NCBI RefSeq assembly: GCF_028009165.1
Contig: NC_079244.1
Location: 3,410,001 to 3,474,000 of the forward strand
DNA: 64,000 nucleotides
Reading direction: 5' to 3'
Origin: Akanthomyces muscarius
Lineage: Eukaryota > Ascomycota > Sordariomycetes > Hypocreales > Cordycipitaceae
Positions 1-11,840 of the stretch are shown here, piece after piece. The notes beneath the pieces are model-generated. The model worked only from the letters and a program-made list of their open reading frames with translations. It searched no databases and was not told the DNA's origin. The translations under genes and the position numbers were made by a program. Numbering within the stretch: the stretch's first letter is position 1; the number at the start of each line of letters is the position of its first letter.

Positions 1-2
1 TT

Positions 3-3000
3 CTCGCTCACATATCGGCTCTCCAAGGCTTCGCGATGCTTGGCTATGAAAATCTTTGGGTCGCCCTTGGCCCAGGGTGGCAGGACGACGTTGTCAACCT
101 TGACGCCGTTGCTCTGTCGCCGGCCAAAGTCGTACCCGTTCACGTTGGTCAGAAATTCAGGCAAGCAGAAGAATTCAGGAATGAGTTCTCGGACGTCCGT
201 CTTGTTGCGGCAAGACGCCGACTTCCAAGCATCTGGGATTGACTGAAACAGTCGATCGGCGTGATCGAAGCTGTCGCCTTGCAGCAAGAGGTAGGACTGC
301 ACAAACGGAGGCAGACGAATGAGGTAGGACGAAACAATCATGGCAGACGAATAGTGCGTTCCGTAATGAAACGGCGCTTGTTCAATCTCCTTCAAAGCAT
401 TGTACGTTTCAACAAAGCCCTGTACTCGTTCCTGGGTCTGGGCACCCATAGGCTTGGACAGATCACGAAAGCTGGCGGGGTCGTTCAAGTCTAGCTCTTC
501 GCTCGTAAAGTCAGCGAGAACCCAGGGAAACACCGGGTACTGCGTCAAGTCGTTGAATGTCCTGCCTGCCATAGTGTTGACCATCATGAGGTAGTGAAAG
601 TTGGACATTTCACCTTTTTGCCAGCGCTTCATGAGCGGATTCCATGATGACGTGTTAAACAGTGTTCCCAGCTTGGAGCCAATGCCTTGCTGCGATTCAT
701 CAAAGTTTTTCAAGGCCTCCAGCCTCCACGCATCTTCTGGGTTGGGCAAAGCATGGGCAGCACTGGTGTGTGGCGCTTTGGAGAGCATCTTGGTAAACAT
801 TTCGTCTCGGACAGCCGTGTTGATCGCAGTGAGAAGGTAGCTGCGGCCATCGGTGAAGAAGATCTCGATAGCGACATCACGGAATAAGAAGCGGCGTTTC
901 GATATACTGATGGTGTCCTGCCACTTCCAGTGCCTGGACTCTTGGTCCCGATTTCCGGCTGTTTGTCGCTTCTCTAGAGTCTTGGCCCCCGTAACAATCC
1001 GCGTAAAGGGGTCGCGTTCCTCCAACGGGGCTTGCCAAACGTTGACAATGTCTCCAGTGGCTGTCTGAAACACATTGTCCATCATGTACAGTGCATCTTT
1101 GCCGATAATGAGTATTCCTTCGCAAGCCTCGAGTCCGGTAACGCGCGAAACGTTGTAGGCTGCTTGAACTTGGTCGCCGTGCTCCAGTCGGCGCATAACC
1201 TTCCGGTTCTTGTCCTCAAAGTTCTCATCTAGATCATTGGCGTCATTTGGATCCTCGATGAGCTCAAAGTCGTCTTCCGGCGCAAATCCAGCATCTTCTT
1301 GTTCCAGTGACAGCTCACTATCAGCTTCGGTGGCGGCCCCGGGTGTGGTCGTCTCCGGCGTTGTGGCCAGTGTTGGCGTAGCGGGCGCAGCGCTTGGCGA
1401 GTTACTCGCCGCTGTATTAACTCGTAAGGCTGCTGCTGCGACTCCCTTCTCTTTGGAGCGGTACTTTTCCATATCTGTAGAGAAATCTGGCAGCAGTCGT
1501 AGACGCATACGGTTTCGCCCTTCGGTCCGGTCAAGCTTCCATTTCAAAGGTCTGGGGTCGCTAAAAACAGCGCCAGGCCTTCTCAGGTCCATCTCCATTT
1601 TCTTGTATGCCGAGATGAGGAACGACAGGTCGTCTTGCTGATCTTGAAGGAGACGTTGGTACTTGAAGTGCTCGGAGTTGTATATGCTCTTCATCCAACC
1701 CTTGTTCCCAGTCTCGTGATCTGCCAGAAGCTTGTCTTTTGCAGCACCTTCCACATACCATTGCTTCAATTTATCCCTTCGTTTGGAGAAGCGCGTCTTG
1801 GCCGTCTCCTGTGTGCGCATGTTCTCGATGCTGACGAAATTCTCCCACGTCTTTGCCATACCTCCAAAGAACAGCGAATCCAGAGACGGTCGATTCTGGT
1901 CCACCCACGCGATGAACACGTCGTCATCCAATTCCGTAATTTTGAAAAAGTCATGAAGAACTTGCTTCTGGCCGGGAACCATAAAAGAGCGAATGAGAGC
2001 TGCAGACGCGTCGGGCTTCGCAACCAACAAGATGCGAAGAAAATTGGCAGCCGACCGCCGAACAGAACCTCGCTCGTCAACGAGCTTAGTATAAAGCTGG
2101 TACCAAAAGAGCTTCAAGTACTCATCCTCTGCCACGAAGCAACCCAAAATTGACATTTGCCAATAAGCGAGCTTGCCCATGAACTCCATGGCAGCTGCTT
2201 CTGCCGTCTCAGGCCTGTCGAGGTCGGAGAGCTTCAACAGAATTACACGCAGTAGGCACGTACGCATGAGCGTGACGGACTGACTACACAGCCGAACGCT
2301 TTTCAGGCTGGCAACATCTGGTCGCTGCAGGTACTCCAATAGCATTCCTGCAAAGTCAATGAGCACCTCAGCGCCATCAATAAACCATCCTTCGAATACT
2401 GCCTCTGTCAGGTGCAGGCAGAGTCGTGCCATATTTGTGATTAGCTTAGGTTCACACAACATGGCTTGGTTAGACATGATGAGTTCTGTTGAGTTTGTGA
2501 CAATCCTTTTCAAGAGAAAAGACTCAAAGTAAGCCTGGTGCTCTTGGAATCCAGGTGGGACTTTTGTGAAAAGTCCAAATCCGGAGAATTCCTTGCGCTT
2601 GAAGATTTGGTCCATAAAGACCTTGATCGCAAGCCCCAGCAAGCTTTCGACGAGGTCGTCGGACTGTCCGCCGCTGCTCAATGGACGAGACATCGAGTCG
2701 TGCTGCTTTTCACCTTCCTGCACAGCTTGTGTTGTAAGAAGGACGAATGAGGATGCACGCTTAAGAAGAGTTCCCTTCGGGGGTGTTGACTGCGGAGTGG
2801 CGCTCAAGTCGACACTGGTGGTTCGCACAATTGGCGCCGGGCGGCCTGAGGCTAATCCTATGGGCCGAATGATTACATCGCTCCCGTCAAAGTTCAAGGT
2901 CGAGTCTCGAGAGTGCAATTCAACATCTGGTGTCACTGCATCGCTGCTGACGACAACAGGATATAGCATAGAAAGAATGAGTCGAACCCAGTCCGAAGCA

Positions 3001-6000
3001 GAGGCAAAGTCTCTGAAATCCGCCGATTTCTCGTACAGCTCGTGGAAGAGGTTGAGCATTTTTTGCAAGAAAACAGGGTCTGCGTGCTGTCCGATGTTCA
3101 TTCTGGTTTGGAAGGCTCGTGTCATCTCGTCCGTGTCTGTCTTTGCGGGCTCGGCCGATGACACTGGCCGGTGCTCTGGATCAAGACTTGGCTCTGATAC
3201 ATTGTTGTCTTGCTTGAGACCATCATTCAGGCCATGCTGAAACATCGATGTAATAATGACAGAGGCATCCGGGTACATGACCTTTCGGCTACCAAAGACA
3301 GCAAGTAGATGACTTGTGTCGAGCCACTTATCCGTGTCAAGTTCTGCCACGTCGACGCCAAACATTAGGCTTAGAACCACAGGCCAAAGTGCAGCGCTGT
3401 ACCAGAATCGCTTCAATCGATTTGCCATGATGGCAAAGCCTGCAGACTTGCTGGCGAACTTTGAAGTATACGCCGAGCCATGAGCAACCAAGAGTCTCGA
3501 TAGAATGGTCGCACCCTGCAGAAGAATGTCTTTGTCGTTTTCAGCAAGCAGGTACAACAGCCACTTGTTTGTGACTGTCTTGGCAAACTTGCGAATGTAG
3601 TTGAGGTTTCCTTTTTCGCAAAGAATACGAGAGTAAATACTCAGTACCCGGGTGCCGAGTTGCTTTTTAGTGAGGTATTTGACTCCTGATAGTGGGCTGC
3701 TTGCACCGCTACCATCTCCAGTTTGTCTTCTCATCAAGCTTGGGGTAGTCGGTCTGGAAACTGAGGAGAGCGGGCGCAGTGCTCTAGAAGTCGGGGGGCT
3801 CGGAACGTGGAATGCGTATGTGATGAAGAGCGATAGTGACCGCATGACTTCGGGGCCCAAGTTAGATTTTACCAGCACTTCAAATGTTTGCATGAAGTGT
3901 GGTAGAACCTCTTCCGGAATGGCTTCGCCTTTCATGGCATCTAACAGCCGTTTCACAATTCGCATCCGTATCAGCCTCCTATTGTTGAATTCATGGTGCT
4001 TGCTATTAACAGCAAAGGTGACAAATTGCTTGTAGTATAATTCTTGTATGCGAGGTGCAGATTTGCGCCACAGATCCAAGTCGATAAGCAGTATTCGATA
4101 GGCGAGCGGGTTGACAATCAGTGAGTCGAGGGGATTCTCGTGGTTGTAGCCAACGAACCCAAGTACAAGGCTCAGCACTCTGAAGGCCAGACTGTCACGT
4201 TCCTCGGCAGAGAGATATAGCTTGATGGCAAAGAATTCGGTAGCCAGCCCACTCGCATAGCCCATTTTGTACCGAAGTAACATGGCCAGGATACTATAGC
4301 CGTTGTCACGTTCCATGGCTTCACTATTCCTCCAGCTTGTGCGAATACAGTGAAACATGATTTCCAGGGAGCGAATGGTTTCTTCAACAGATGTGGCCCT
4401 TTCTAGCAGTTTCAGCGCCAGCGAGGTAAACCCAGCAAGGCGCCAGAGATTCTCGTCCAGGTACGATGGCAATGCGATTGTCGGGCTGCCTCGGAATGAT
4501 GCAATTCCTTGAGGCTTGAACAGGGCGTCGGCAATGTTGGGAACGGCGGAATTGATGGCTAGAGGAGCGCCATCTTTATTTGAAGCCATGAAGAGAGCGC
4601 GGGCAGCGGATCGCGGGAGGGAGCGCAGGAGACCTGTGTCCAGAAATTGGACATTTTCTGGAAGTGTCGCAGATGGAAGGATGCTGAGTAGAACTCTTGA
4701 CTCTGGCAGAATTACACTCGCCTTGTCTCGGACTGCTTTCAGAATGTCAGAAGTTTCGTCCTTGCCAGGATGCGCAATCTCATTACGGAGTCCTAGCTGA
4801 GCGGACGCCTCATAGGTCTGGAACCCGCCCAATGTGTCTTGGAAATTTCCGTGATAATGAGGACCCAGACCATAATGAACAGCCAGGAAATCGTCGCCGA
4901 GCACGTCATCGAAAAGATGTGCAGATGCTAATGACCATCGTGAAGATACAAGCCCTGTGCCGAGTTGACCAGAGAGCTCCTTCGGAGTTCCGATGAAAGC
5001 CTGTACGGGATTGGTTTTGTTCTGTCCAGAGTTGAATGATGCGAAGCTCTCGTTGCTGTTATTGGACAGTGGCGGGGTCAAGGGATAGTTACATCGCATC
5101 TGCTCGCAGAACTCTCCATTGACGTACAAGGCTGCGCGGCTTGCCGTCATGGTCCGCGGCCTCTTGTGGACGATGGCGATGTGGTACCATTGCCTGGCCC
5201 GAAACTCGGTGGATTTGAAGCGTATGCTGGGTTTATTGGAAAATACAGATGTCTGTAGTATAAAATTGTGTGTATCCCTCTCCAGGTACATGAGCACGAA
5301 GCACGTTTGGGAAGCATCAAAGGCACCAAACAGAGTAGTGTGGGCGGCCGGATCAAAGTGGTCGATCCAGATCCAGGCCGTAAATGTGTAGCCAGGGGAA
5401 GATTGGGGCGGGAATGGGCGTCCAAGGCTAGGAAGCTCGAGAGATGAATGTCCGTACAAGGAAAGATCGAAGTTGAAAAAGGCAGGGCCATGGTATTTGC
5501 CCATCATTTCGAGGCAGAATTCGGAGGCTTCTGAGCCAGGCACAGAGAGGAGGAATTGGGTGTCGGCCGGCTTATCGACTCCGAAGAACATGAGCCGGCG
5601 GCAAATGGCCATGACCTTTTTACGTTCAGAATCGGTCAAAGGCGTATTTGGGGAGAAGGCGACGCGCAGAAACTGGGACATGACACCGGTAGAGTGAATC
5701 GCGGCACAGTTATATGTCAGCACCTCGGCAGCACGGAGAATGGTCTCGAGGACCAAGAGAGACGCGGGTGTGGCGGCAGAGTCGTTGTCACGGGGGAGAG
5801 AGGACCAGAAGCTAACAATGGCACGGAGCATTTCTGGATACTGGACTCGAGTCGTCGTTTGAACCAATTCGCGGACTTTGGGGCCGATCGACTCCATGGA
5901 TTTGGCGAGGACAAGATCCCATTGGTCGTCTGGTTCTGTATCTTCCGCCTGGTCGGCGGATCGCTCGTTGTCGTGGCGCAGGGTTTCGGCGATTGACTGG

Positions 6001-6557
6001 AAGAGGAGGTCGATGGCGTCATCACCAAGGGAAAAGGCAAAGAGCTTTCCAAAAACATGGCAGCTGACCCAGGGATTGGGTTCGACACCGCCGAGGCCAA
6101 TGCTGGCAATGGCCTGCTCGAGGGCCTCCCATCCTCCGCCTTCGACACGGAATTTGAAGAAGCGCTTGTTGCCGGAGTGGCTATGCAGAGCCGCCGCGAG
6201 CACGTCGAGCGTAGCCCCGAGCAATTGGAACAGCGTAATCATTTGTTTGTTGGATCTTTTATCGGGGTCATAGAATCCGGAGAAGCTCCGCAGGATATTG
6301 AAGACGGCCTCGAAGCCGCCGGCCTGCCGGAAGGCATCTTGCTGCGTCGGTGTATTGGGTCCCGAGATTTGGTCTGCGACGTCTTTGAGGCTCTTGGTGA
6401 GTTTGGTGATTTCGGGGTATCCATTGTCGGCAGAGACGTTGATCTGGCTGGCCAGTCCGTCGAGGAGAGCTCGCAGAACTTGGGTCGATTTTAGATTGGC
6501 CGCTGCCGGGGTGGACGCGGAGGTCGAGGACCGGTAGCGTCTCGTATTCGTCGACAT
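3..6557 (-). CDS. BPH1: BEACH-domain protein (Bph1/beige-like), C-terminus cut by window edge
   Basis: An uninterrupted minus-strand frame starts at the ATG at 6557 and runs off the left edge, giving about 2185 codons without an intron. In order it shows a helical N-terminal region, a concanavalin-A/LamG-like stretch near residues 364-600 (about 5465 to 4760), a long armadillo-like region, a PH-BEACH/GRAM-like module near residues 1785-1830, and the start of the BEACH domain near 1965 with WQKGEMSNFHYLMMVN and RTFNDLTQYPVFPW, the hallmark of the family. The C-terminal WD40 repeats expected in this family would lie outside the window. BEACH proteins are large scaffolds in vesicle trafficking and lysosome/vacuole or membrane homeostasis; yeast Bph1 acts in vacuolar protein sorting and cell-wall integrity. 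Family assignment is firm; orthology to Bph1 is inferred. Confidence 0.93.
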   Translation of the reverse strand, partial: MSTNTRRYRSSTSASTPAAANLKSTQVLRALLDGLASQINVSADNGYPEITKLTKSLKDVADQISGPNTPTQQDAFRQAGGFEAVFNILRSFSGFYDPDKRSNKQMITLFQLLGATLDVLAAALHSHSGNKRFFKFRVEGGGWEALEQAIASIGLGGVEPNPWVSCHVFGKLFAFSLGDDAIDLLFQSIAETLRHDNERSADQAEDTEPDDQWDLVLAKSMESIGPKVRELVQTTTRVQYPEMLRAIVSFWSSLPRDNDSAATPASLLVLETILRAAEVLTYNCAAIHSTGVMSQFLRVAFSPNTPLTDSERKKVMAICRRLMFFGVDKPADTQFLLSVPGSEASEFCLEMMGKYHGPAFFNFDLSLYGHSSLELPSLGRPFPPQSSPGYTFTAWIWIDHFDPAAHTTLFGAFDASQTCFVLMYLERDTHNFILQTSVFSNKPSIRFKSTEFRARQWYHIAIVHKRPRTMTASRAALYVNGEFCEQMRCNYPLTPPLSNNSNESFASFNSGQNKTNPVQAFIGTPKELSGQLGTGLVSSRWSLASAHLFDDVLGDDFLAVHYGLGPHYHGNFQDTLGGFQTYEASAQLGLRNEIAHPGKDETSDILKAVRDKASVILPESRVLLSILPSATLPENVQFLDTGLLRSLPRSAARALFMASNKDGAPLAINSAVPNIADALFKPQGIASFRGSPTIALPSYLDENLWRLAGFTSLALKLLERATSVEETIRSLEIMFHCIRTSWRNSEAMERDNGYSILAMLLRYKMGYASGLATEFFAIKLYLSAEERDSLAFRVLSLVLGFVGYNHENPLDSLIVNPLAYRILLIDLDLWRKSAPRIQELYYKQFVTFAVNSKHHEFNNRRLIRMRIVKRLLDAMKGEAIPEEVLPHFMQTFEVLVKSNLGPEVMRSLSLFITYAFHVPSPPTSRALRPLSSVSRPTTPSLMRRQTGDGSGASSPLSGVKYLTKKQLGTRVLSIYSRILCEKGNLNYIRKFAKTVTNKWLLYLLAENDKDILLQGATILSRLLVAHGSAYTSKFASKSAGFAIMANRLKRFWYSAALWPVVLSLMFGVDVAELDTDKWLDTSHLLAVFGSRKVMYPDASVIITSMFQHGLNDGLKQDNNVSEPSLDPEHRPVSSAEPAKTDTDEMTRAFQTRMNIGQHADPVFLQKMLNLFHELYEKSADFRDFASASDWVRLILSMLYPVVVSSDAVTPDVELHSRDSTLNFDGSDVIIRPIGLASGRPAPIVRTTSVDLSATPQSTPPKGTLLKRASSFVLLTTQAVQEGEKQHDSMSRPLSSGGQSDDLVESLLGLAIKVFMDQIFKRKEFSGFGLFTKVPPGFQEHQAYFESFLLKRIVTNSTELIMSNQAMLCEPKLITNMARLCLHLTEAVFEGWFIDGAEVLIDFAGMLLEYLQRPDVASLKSVRLCSQSVTLMRTCLLRVILLKLSDLDRPETAEAAAMEFMGKLAYWQMSILGCFVAEDEYLKLFWYQLYTKLVDERGSVRRSAANFLRILLVAKPDASAALIRSFMVPGQKQVLHDFFKITELDDDVFIAWVDQNRPSLDSLFFGGMAKTWENFVSIENMRTQETAKTRFSKRRDKLKQWYVEGAAKDKLLADHETGNKGWMKSIYNSEHFKYQRLLQDQQDDLSFLISAYKKMEMDLRRPGAVFSDPRPLKWKLDRTEGRNRMRLRLLPDFSTDMEKYRSKEKGVAAAALRVNTAASNSPSAAPATPTLATTPETTTPGAATEADSELSLEQEDAGFAPEDDFELIEDPNDANDLDENFEDKNRKVMRRLEHGDQVQAAYNVSRVTGLEACEGILIIGKDALYMMDNVFQTATGDIVNVWQAPLEERDPFTRIVTGAKTLEKRQTAGNRDQESRHWKWQDTISISKRRFLFRDVAIEIFFTDGRSYLLTAINTAVRDEMFTKMLSKAPHTSAAHALPNPEDAWRLEALKNFDESQQGIGSKLGTLFNTSSWNPLMKRWQKGEMSNFHYLMMVNTMAGRTFNDLTQYPVFPWVLADFTSEELDLNDPASFRDLSKPMGAQTQERVQGFVETYNALKEIEQAPFHYGTHYSSAMIVSSYLIRLPPFVQSYLLLQGDSFDHADRLFQSIPDAWKSASCRNKTDVRELIPEFFCLPEFLTNVNGYDFGRRQSNGVKVDNVVLPPWAKGDPKIFIAKHREALESRYVSE

Positions 6558-9500
6558 GATGGCGGGAGTCTGCAGCTCTTTCTCGGTGCATCCCAAGCTA
6601 AAATTCCCACGACCCCCTCACGGGCCTAGGAAATGCGTTGACGATGGCTGCATGGAGCTGCTCAAGGCGGGAGGGTTAAGAGAGTCGTCGTCGCGTTAGC
6701 TTGACGACGCGGGGCACATTTGAGTTCTTTTGGTACAAGAGGAGCCAAATCCGTAAGCTGCGTACTGCGGGGAGGATTTCGGACGGTTGAAAGTGTGCTA
6801 TCCCGAATAGTTGAGTAGCTGGATCGCAGCATCAAACGACGTCTTGGATGAGGAATACTGGCGCCTAGTCTGGCTTTGGAGCTGTGCAGAGCATGATTCA
6901 AGGCAGATGGAGCTACCTGACGTAGTGTCGTTGTAGCGAGCGGCCCGGACCCAGCCAGCTAGCCCACGACGAGGCTGAGCACTCACAAGAGGGGGAAGAC
7001 GAAATAGTGCGAGGGCCAAAAAGGAAATAGTGTCCGAAGTGTGCCATGATGCTTTGGATTCGCGGATACTTTTTTATCGTGAACAATTGCGACGTATATC
7101 GTTGCAAAGACGGCGTTTGCAGCACACCTTTGGCCAAAGTAAACCCTTGTCTAGGGTAGGTGCTCGTGCTGGCTGGGATGCAGCAGCTGAAGCCTCACAG
7201 CCAGATGGCACAGTCAAAAAGATGAGTGGTTTTTCTATTAGCCGTCTGAAGACGGCGTATCAATTACAGGTGCATATGCTGCTTAGTGCTTGTGATGCTG
7301 GGCTCAAGAGAATGCAACTTGGGAGCTGTGAGCCATGGTGGATCTCATGTTCTCTGACAGTGCTTGAGATTGTGGCGAACCGGCGCGGTAACAACCAGCC
7401 ACGGTCTATTCGGAAGGGTAGCGAATTACTGATTAACAGTTGAAAGAAACCAGATCCTGCTACATTGTCGGCGGGATGGGCTACAGGAAGCCGTCGAACC
7501 GGACATGACCAGATAGACACAATGCAGCTTGTGTTGCTGTCTCACTAGCCATCGACGCCTCATCGGGTGCGATGCGTGGATGCCAGCTGGAGCGATACAT
7601 CCTCGTACAGGTGGTCTAAAATTGGGGACACAAGCTCGATAGCTCGATAGCTAGATAGCTCACTGCCAACCGTTTGATAGCAACGGATTGATGATGGCGG
7701 GACGACGCTATGATACGGCTGCACGCGATGCGGGTGACTCGGTCGCCGCTCTCGGCGATCTACATGATGATGGGCTACGGCCGAAGGCTGGCCTGATTAG
7801 AGTGGTTATTGACAAATTGACAAGCAACGGACCAGGCAACCAGACAACAGACAAGGAAAGCAACGGGGGCGTCTCAACAAGGTTATTATTGTCGAGTAGC
7901 GGTGCAAGACGACAGGTACCGAACGGCCAAGTCAATATTACTGGTACTGGGACGCCAGGGCGATGAGTGTGCTGAAGGCGGCACGTGCCCAGGTAGCCAG
8001 GGGGTGCCTGTGACCAACCGGGAGCCATCAGGTGAGGTACGAGAACTGGGGATCGGGTGCGTTGCAACTGGGCTTGCCGTTCGGTGCAACATTGTGAGTA
8101 GCAGTGAGTAGGATGAGAAAAAAAAGCAGGGTGAGGATAGTTGATAGCCTTATCAAATAACAAAAGAATCATCCGAGAGCCAGCCGGCCGGTGTTTTTTG
8201 TTTTGGATGAGCGGTTTGGGCCTGCTCCCCAACACTGCCAGGCAGGTACCTACCGTGATGGCCTTTCGTCACTGAAAGGTTCCAAGCTGGCTGGCTGGCT
8301 GGTTGCGTGGATGCTTGCTTGGCTGGGCTGCTTCGGACTAGCGCCGCTGCCGCTATAATGACCAAGCTGCCTCCTCCGCATCTAGTCATGCGGAAGTGTA
8401 GCTTGCGGCTTGAAGCAGAATGTCTTGCAGATCAGCCATTGTCGGCGGATAACCAAGTCAGATGCGAAATAATTATAGATTTCGAAAAGCATCGAAAAGC
8501 AAGCTAGACGACGACTGGCAGAAAGGGAATGCGAGAGCCAGCGCCTGACGATTCAGACGGGCCGCAGGAGACGGGGCCAGGCAGAGACAGACCCGGCTGG
8601 ACATGAGGCGAGACCGGACACTCAGAGTTTCAGGCACGAGTAAGTTGCCACCATCCGGGAACAGCTGCGTCAGCGTCGCCGCCAAAGTTGATTAACGTGA
8701 GCGAGCAGGGTTTGGCTCGCCCGCTGCCAGAGTGGCGTATAGAGGACGGAGTTGCTTTTCTTCTTCTCATTCTTATTTATTTAAAATTTTCTAATTCCCA
8801 ACAAACTTTTATTGTTATTTATTCCGGAATTGTCGTCGCATCATCTTACTCGAGTGGCTGAAGCTCTGCGGGTAGCGCTCCCGGACAGGCCTCCTTAAAG
8901 CGGCGTCACTGTTGGGGTGCTTGTCTCACTGGGCAGCTGACGAGCCTACCAACAGGCCTGACAGGTCTGAGTGCACGCTTGCGGCTGAGACGCGTACACT
9001 ATACACGCCAGACACAGGGAAGATGCTTGTTCGCAAAGGTACCTTGTACCGCGCAATGCCGCTATCGCATCGCCCCAGGAACGGCTGGACAGCCGTGACA
9101 AGGTGCGGGGGAGTGCATGTACCTTTGCTTCCACGGGCTACCTTACCAGTACCTTGCCTCCAACGCTAGCAGGCCCCCCATCGGCCCCAATTAGGCCACA
9201 AGCCTCCAAAGCTACACGGCTGGCGGGCGCCCTGTGGAGGATGCGTCACTCGCCCAGCCCACAGCGCTGCCTAGCACCGTAACAAAGAAAGGTACTTTGC
9301 CATCACACCAAGTCCCCAGCCAAATGCAGGTACCGCCCTCTAGCCGTAGCGCCTCGCTCCGCCCTCTTATCAACACCTCGGAGCACCGCGCTCGTCATCT
9401 TCCTCCGCTTCTTCCTCATTCCTCCTCTCCGAACGCATCCTCGTTCTTCTTCCTCCATCATCTCCCATCTCTGCTTTCCATCTTGCTGGTTATTATCCAG

Positions 9501-9617
9501 CCTCCTCCGTCCTCACCTGCTTTTCTTCTTGTCCTTTTCTCTCTGCTACTCTCGAAACACCACCGCAGGCCGGCCCGCGTCATCCATACATCTCCATAGT
9601 TCAGCGCAGCCTTCACC
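6558..9617. other. Intergenic region, about 3.1 kb, no supported gene
   Basis: This stretch separates the BEACH gene start from the subtilisin gene. Frames here are short with no recognisable domain. It has simple repeats: AGCTCGATAGCTCGATAGC-type tandem units at about 7633-7662 and a (CTGG)n run near 8287-8305. KpnI-like GGTACC words recur between 8240 and 9330. The right end (about 9395-9595) is strongly C/T-rich on the plus strand, as in leaders and core promoters of highly expressed filamentous-fungal genes, and probably belongs to the protease gene. Confidence 0.6.
9395..9595 (+). promoter_or_regulatory. Pyrimidine-rich leader/core promoter of the subtilisin gene
   Basis: A roughly 200 nt CT-rich tract ends 22 nt before the protease start codon, which sits in a favourable CACCATG context. 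Pyrimidine-rich tracts near transcription starts are typical of strongly expressed filamentous-fungal genes. The role is inferred; no start site is visible. Confidence 0.5.
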
Positions 9618-11267
9618 ATGAAGTCCGTTGTCGCCGCCCTCTCCGTGGCCGCCCTTGCCCAGGCTTCGTCCTTTAAGATTGGCACCATTCATCACGACTC
9701 TGCCCCGATCCTCGATGCCACCCACGCCAACACCATTCCCGGCGCCTACATCATCAAGTTCAAGGAGCACGTTGACGAGCCCAAGGCCAAGACTCACCAT
9801 GCCTGGGTCACTGATATTCACGGCGATGGCGAGCAGGATCGCCTCGAGCTCCGCAAGCGCGGTCTCTTTGACTCCGTCGAGGATGCCTTTGGCGGCATGA
9901 AGCACACCTTTGATCTCGGCTCCGGCTTCCGCGGTTATGCTGGTCACTTTGACGATGCCGTCATCGAGCAAATCCGCAACCACCCCGACGTACGTGCTAC
10001 TCTATCTTCGTGACAAGTCATCCCCTAACATTTCATCTAGGTTGAGGCCATCGAGCGTGACTCCATCGTCCACACCATGGTCCCCGTCAGCACCAAGGCT
10101 ACTGTCGCCGAGGACTCTTGCAGCCCCGAGACTGAGAAGCAGGCTCCCTGGGGTCTTGCCCGTATCTCCCACCGCAAGACTCTGGGCTTCGGTACCTTCA
10201 ACAAATACCTCTACGCCGAGGAGGGCGGCGAGGGTGTCGATGCCTACGTTATTGACACTGGTACCAACACTGAGCACGTCGACTTTGAGGGCCGTGCCAA
10301 GTGGGGTTACACTGCTCCCGACGGCGATGCCGACGAGGATGGCAACGGCCACGGTACTCACTGCTCCGGCACTATCGCTGGTAAGAAGTACGGTGTTGCC
10401 AAGAAGGCCAACGTCTATGCCGTCAAGGTTCTTCGCTCCAACGGCTCTGGCTCCATGTCCGATGTCATCAAAGGCGTCGACTGGGCTGCCAAGTCCCACG
10501 AGGAGGAGGTCAAGAAGGCCAAGGCCGGTAAGCGCAAGGGCTTCAAGGGCTCTGTCGCCAACATGTCTCTCGGTGGTGGCAAGACTACTCTGCTTGACAT
10601 GGCTGTCGATGCTGCCGTCACCAAGGGTCTCCATTTCGCCGTCGCTGCCGGCAACGATAACGCTGATGCCTGCAACTACTCTCCTGCCGCCTCCAAGAAT
10701 GCTGTCACCGTCGGTGCCTCCACCATTGACGACAGCCGTGCTTACTTCTCCAACTACGGCAAGTGCACCGATATCTTTGCCCCCGGTCTGAACATTCAGT
10801 CCACTTGGATCGGCTCCAAGTACGCCATCAACACCATCTCCGGTACCTCCATGGCCTCTCCCCACATCTGCGGTCTCCTGGCCTACTACCTGTCCCTCCA
10901 GCCCGCCACCGACTCCGAGTACGCTGTTGCCTCCATCACCCCCGCCGAGCTGAAGGACAACCTCATCACCATTGGTACCAAGAACACCCTTTCCGACATT
11001 GACTCCGACACCCCCAACGTTCTCGCCTGGAACGGTGCCGGCTGCAGCGACTACAAGAAGATTGTCCAGGCTGGCGACTTTGACGCTAAGCGCACTTCTT
11101 CCAAGTCCGAGAACATCCACACCAAGATCCAGCACGAGTTTGACGTTGTCTCTGGCGAGATTACCAAGTCTGCCAAGACTTTCGGCAGCAAGGCTGAGAA
11201 GTTTGCCAAAAAGATCCAGCACGTTGTCGATGCTGAGGTCGAGGACTTCCTCTCCCACTTGGAATAA
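9618..11267 (+). CDS. pepC: Vacuolar subtilisin-like serine protease (PepC/cerevisin type)
   Basis: Two exons, 9618-9989 and 10041-11267, separated by a 51 nt GT-AG intron, give 532 aa, which matches the usual length of Aspergillus PepC and yeast Prb1 relatives. Residues 1-16 form a signal peptide. An inhibitor-I9 propeptide follows (about residues 35-135). The peptidase S8 domain shows the catalytic triad: Asp196 in YVIDTG, His228 in GNGHGTHCSG and Ser394 in SGTSMASP. A C-terminal extension of about 100 residues follows, also seen in vacuolar members. These enzymes degrade proteins in the vacuole and mature other hydrolases; close relatives are known fungal allergens (group 18). Codon use is extremely biased to C/G in third positions, implying strong expression. 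Secreted cuticle-degrading subtilisins are related, but the long C-terminal extension favours the vacuolar type. Confidence 0.95.
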
Positions 11268-11840
11268 ATCATCCTTTCGTTATATAAGCGCATACTGTTT
11301 TTCTGTTCCGCACCGCACTCCAGCTGTGGCCTCGGATAATTTCCTACCTTGTTATCCATGATTTAGATGTAAACTGCAAATCATATGGTGTTTCCCTGTT
11401 TCGGTTTTTGTTTCGGTTGAATTGACTGTACTGCATGGGATCCTCAACTCCCTGGATGGAATGGATGGATGAGGAGATTAGCTCAGATGAAATACATTTC
11501 TTAAATTTCTACATTCTTGCATGTGCGTGGTGTTTACGATTGCATCCTTTCCGTGAAGTGGCTGGAGGCGTGGTGTTACTCTGAGGACAAGATCTCGAGC
11601 GCACCTTCCCGGTTCACCGGCCAGCTGCGTCACCACCGCCATTGCGTTGCTCATGCATTAAATGCGCGGTCCGATATCATCTGCAGGACCACGAAACGCC
11701 GTATTCATGAATCAAAGGGCGCTATACCATCTAATTTTATTGTTGGCTAATATTTGTCGCTCGTTTGATTTCCCCATTCCATCTTCGGCATCCGTTTGAA
11801 GTCTGTGCCATCATATTCTATTACATGCTGGCTTATCGAC
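11268..11840. other. Intergenic region between pepC and the Ser-rich gene
   Basis: About 570 bases hold the 3' flank of the protease (AT-rich, several TTTT/AATAC stretches) and the promoter of the next gene. No further ORF with coding character was seen. Confidence 0.5.

Noticed and set aside
7030..7443. 137-codon plus frame between BEACH and pepC
   Set aside because: No recognisable domain, no splice partner, and no coding-like codon use.
10002..11258. 418-codon minus-strand frame opposite the subtilisin gene
   Set aside because: It mirrors the strongly biased codons of pepC (NNC/NNG antisense gives few stops). It has repetitive, Gly/Val-rich content and no domain, and the plus strand encodes a clear protease with its catalytic triad.
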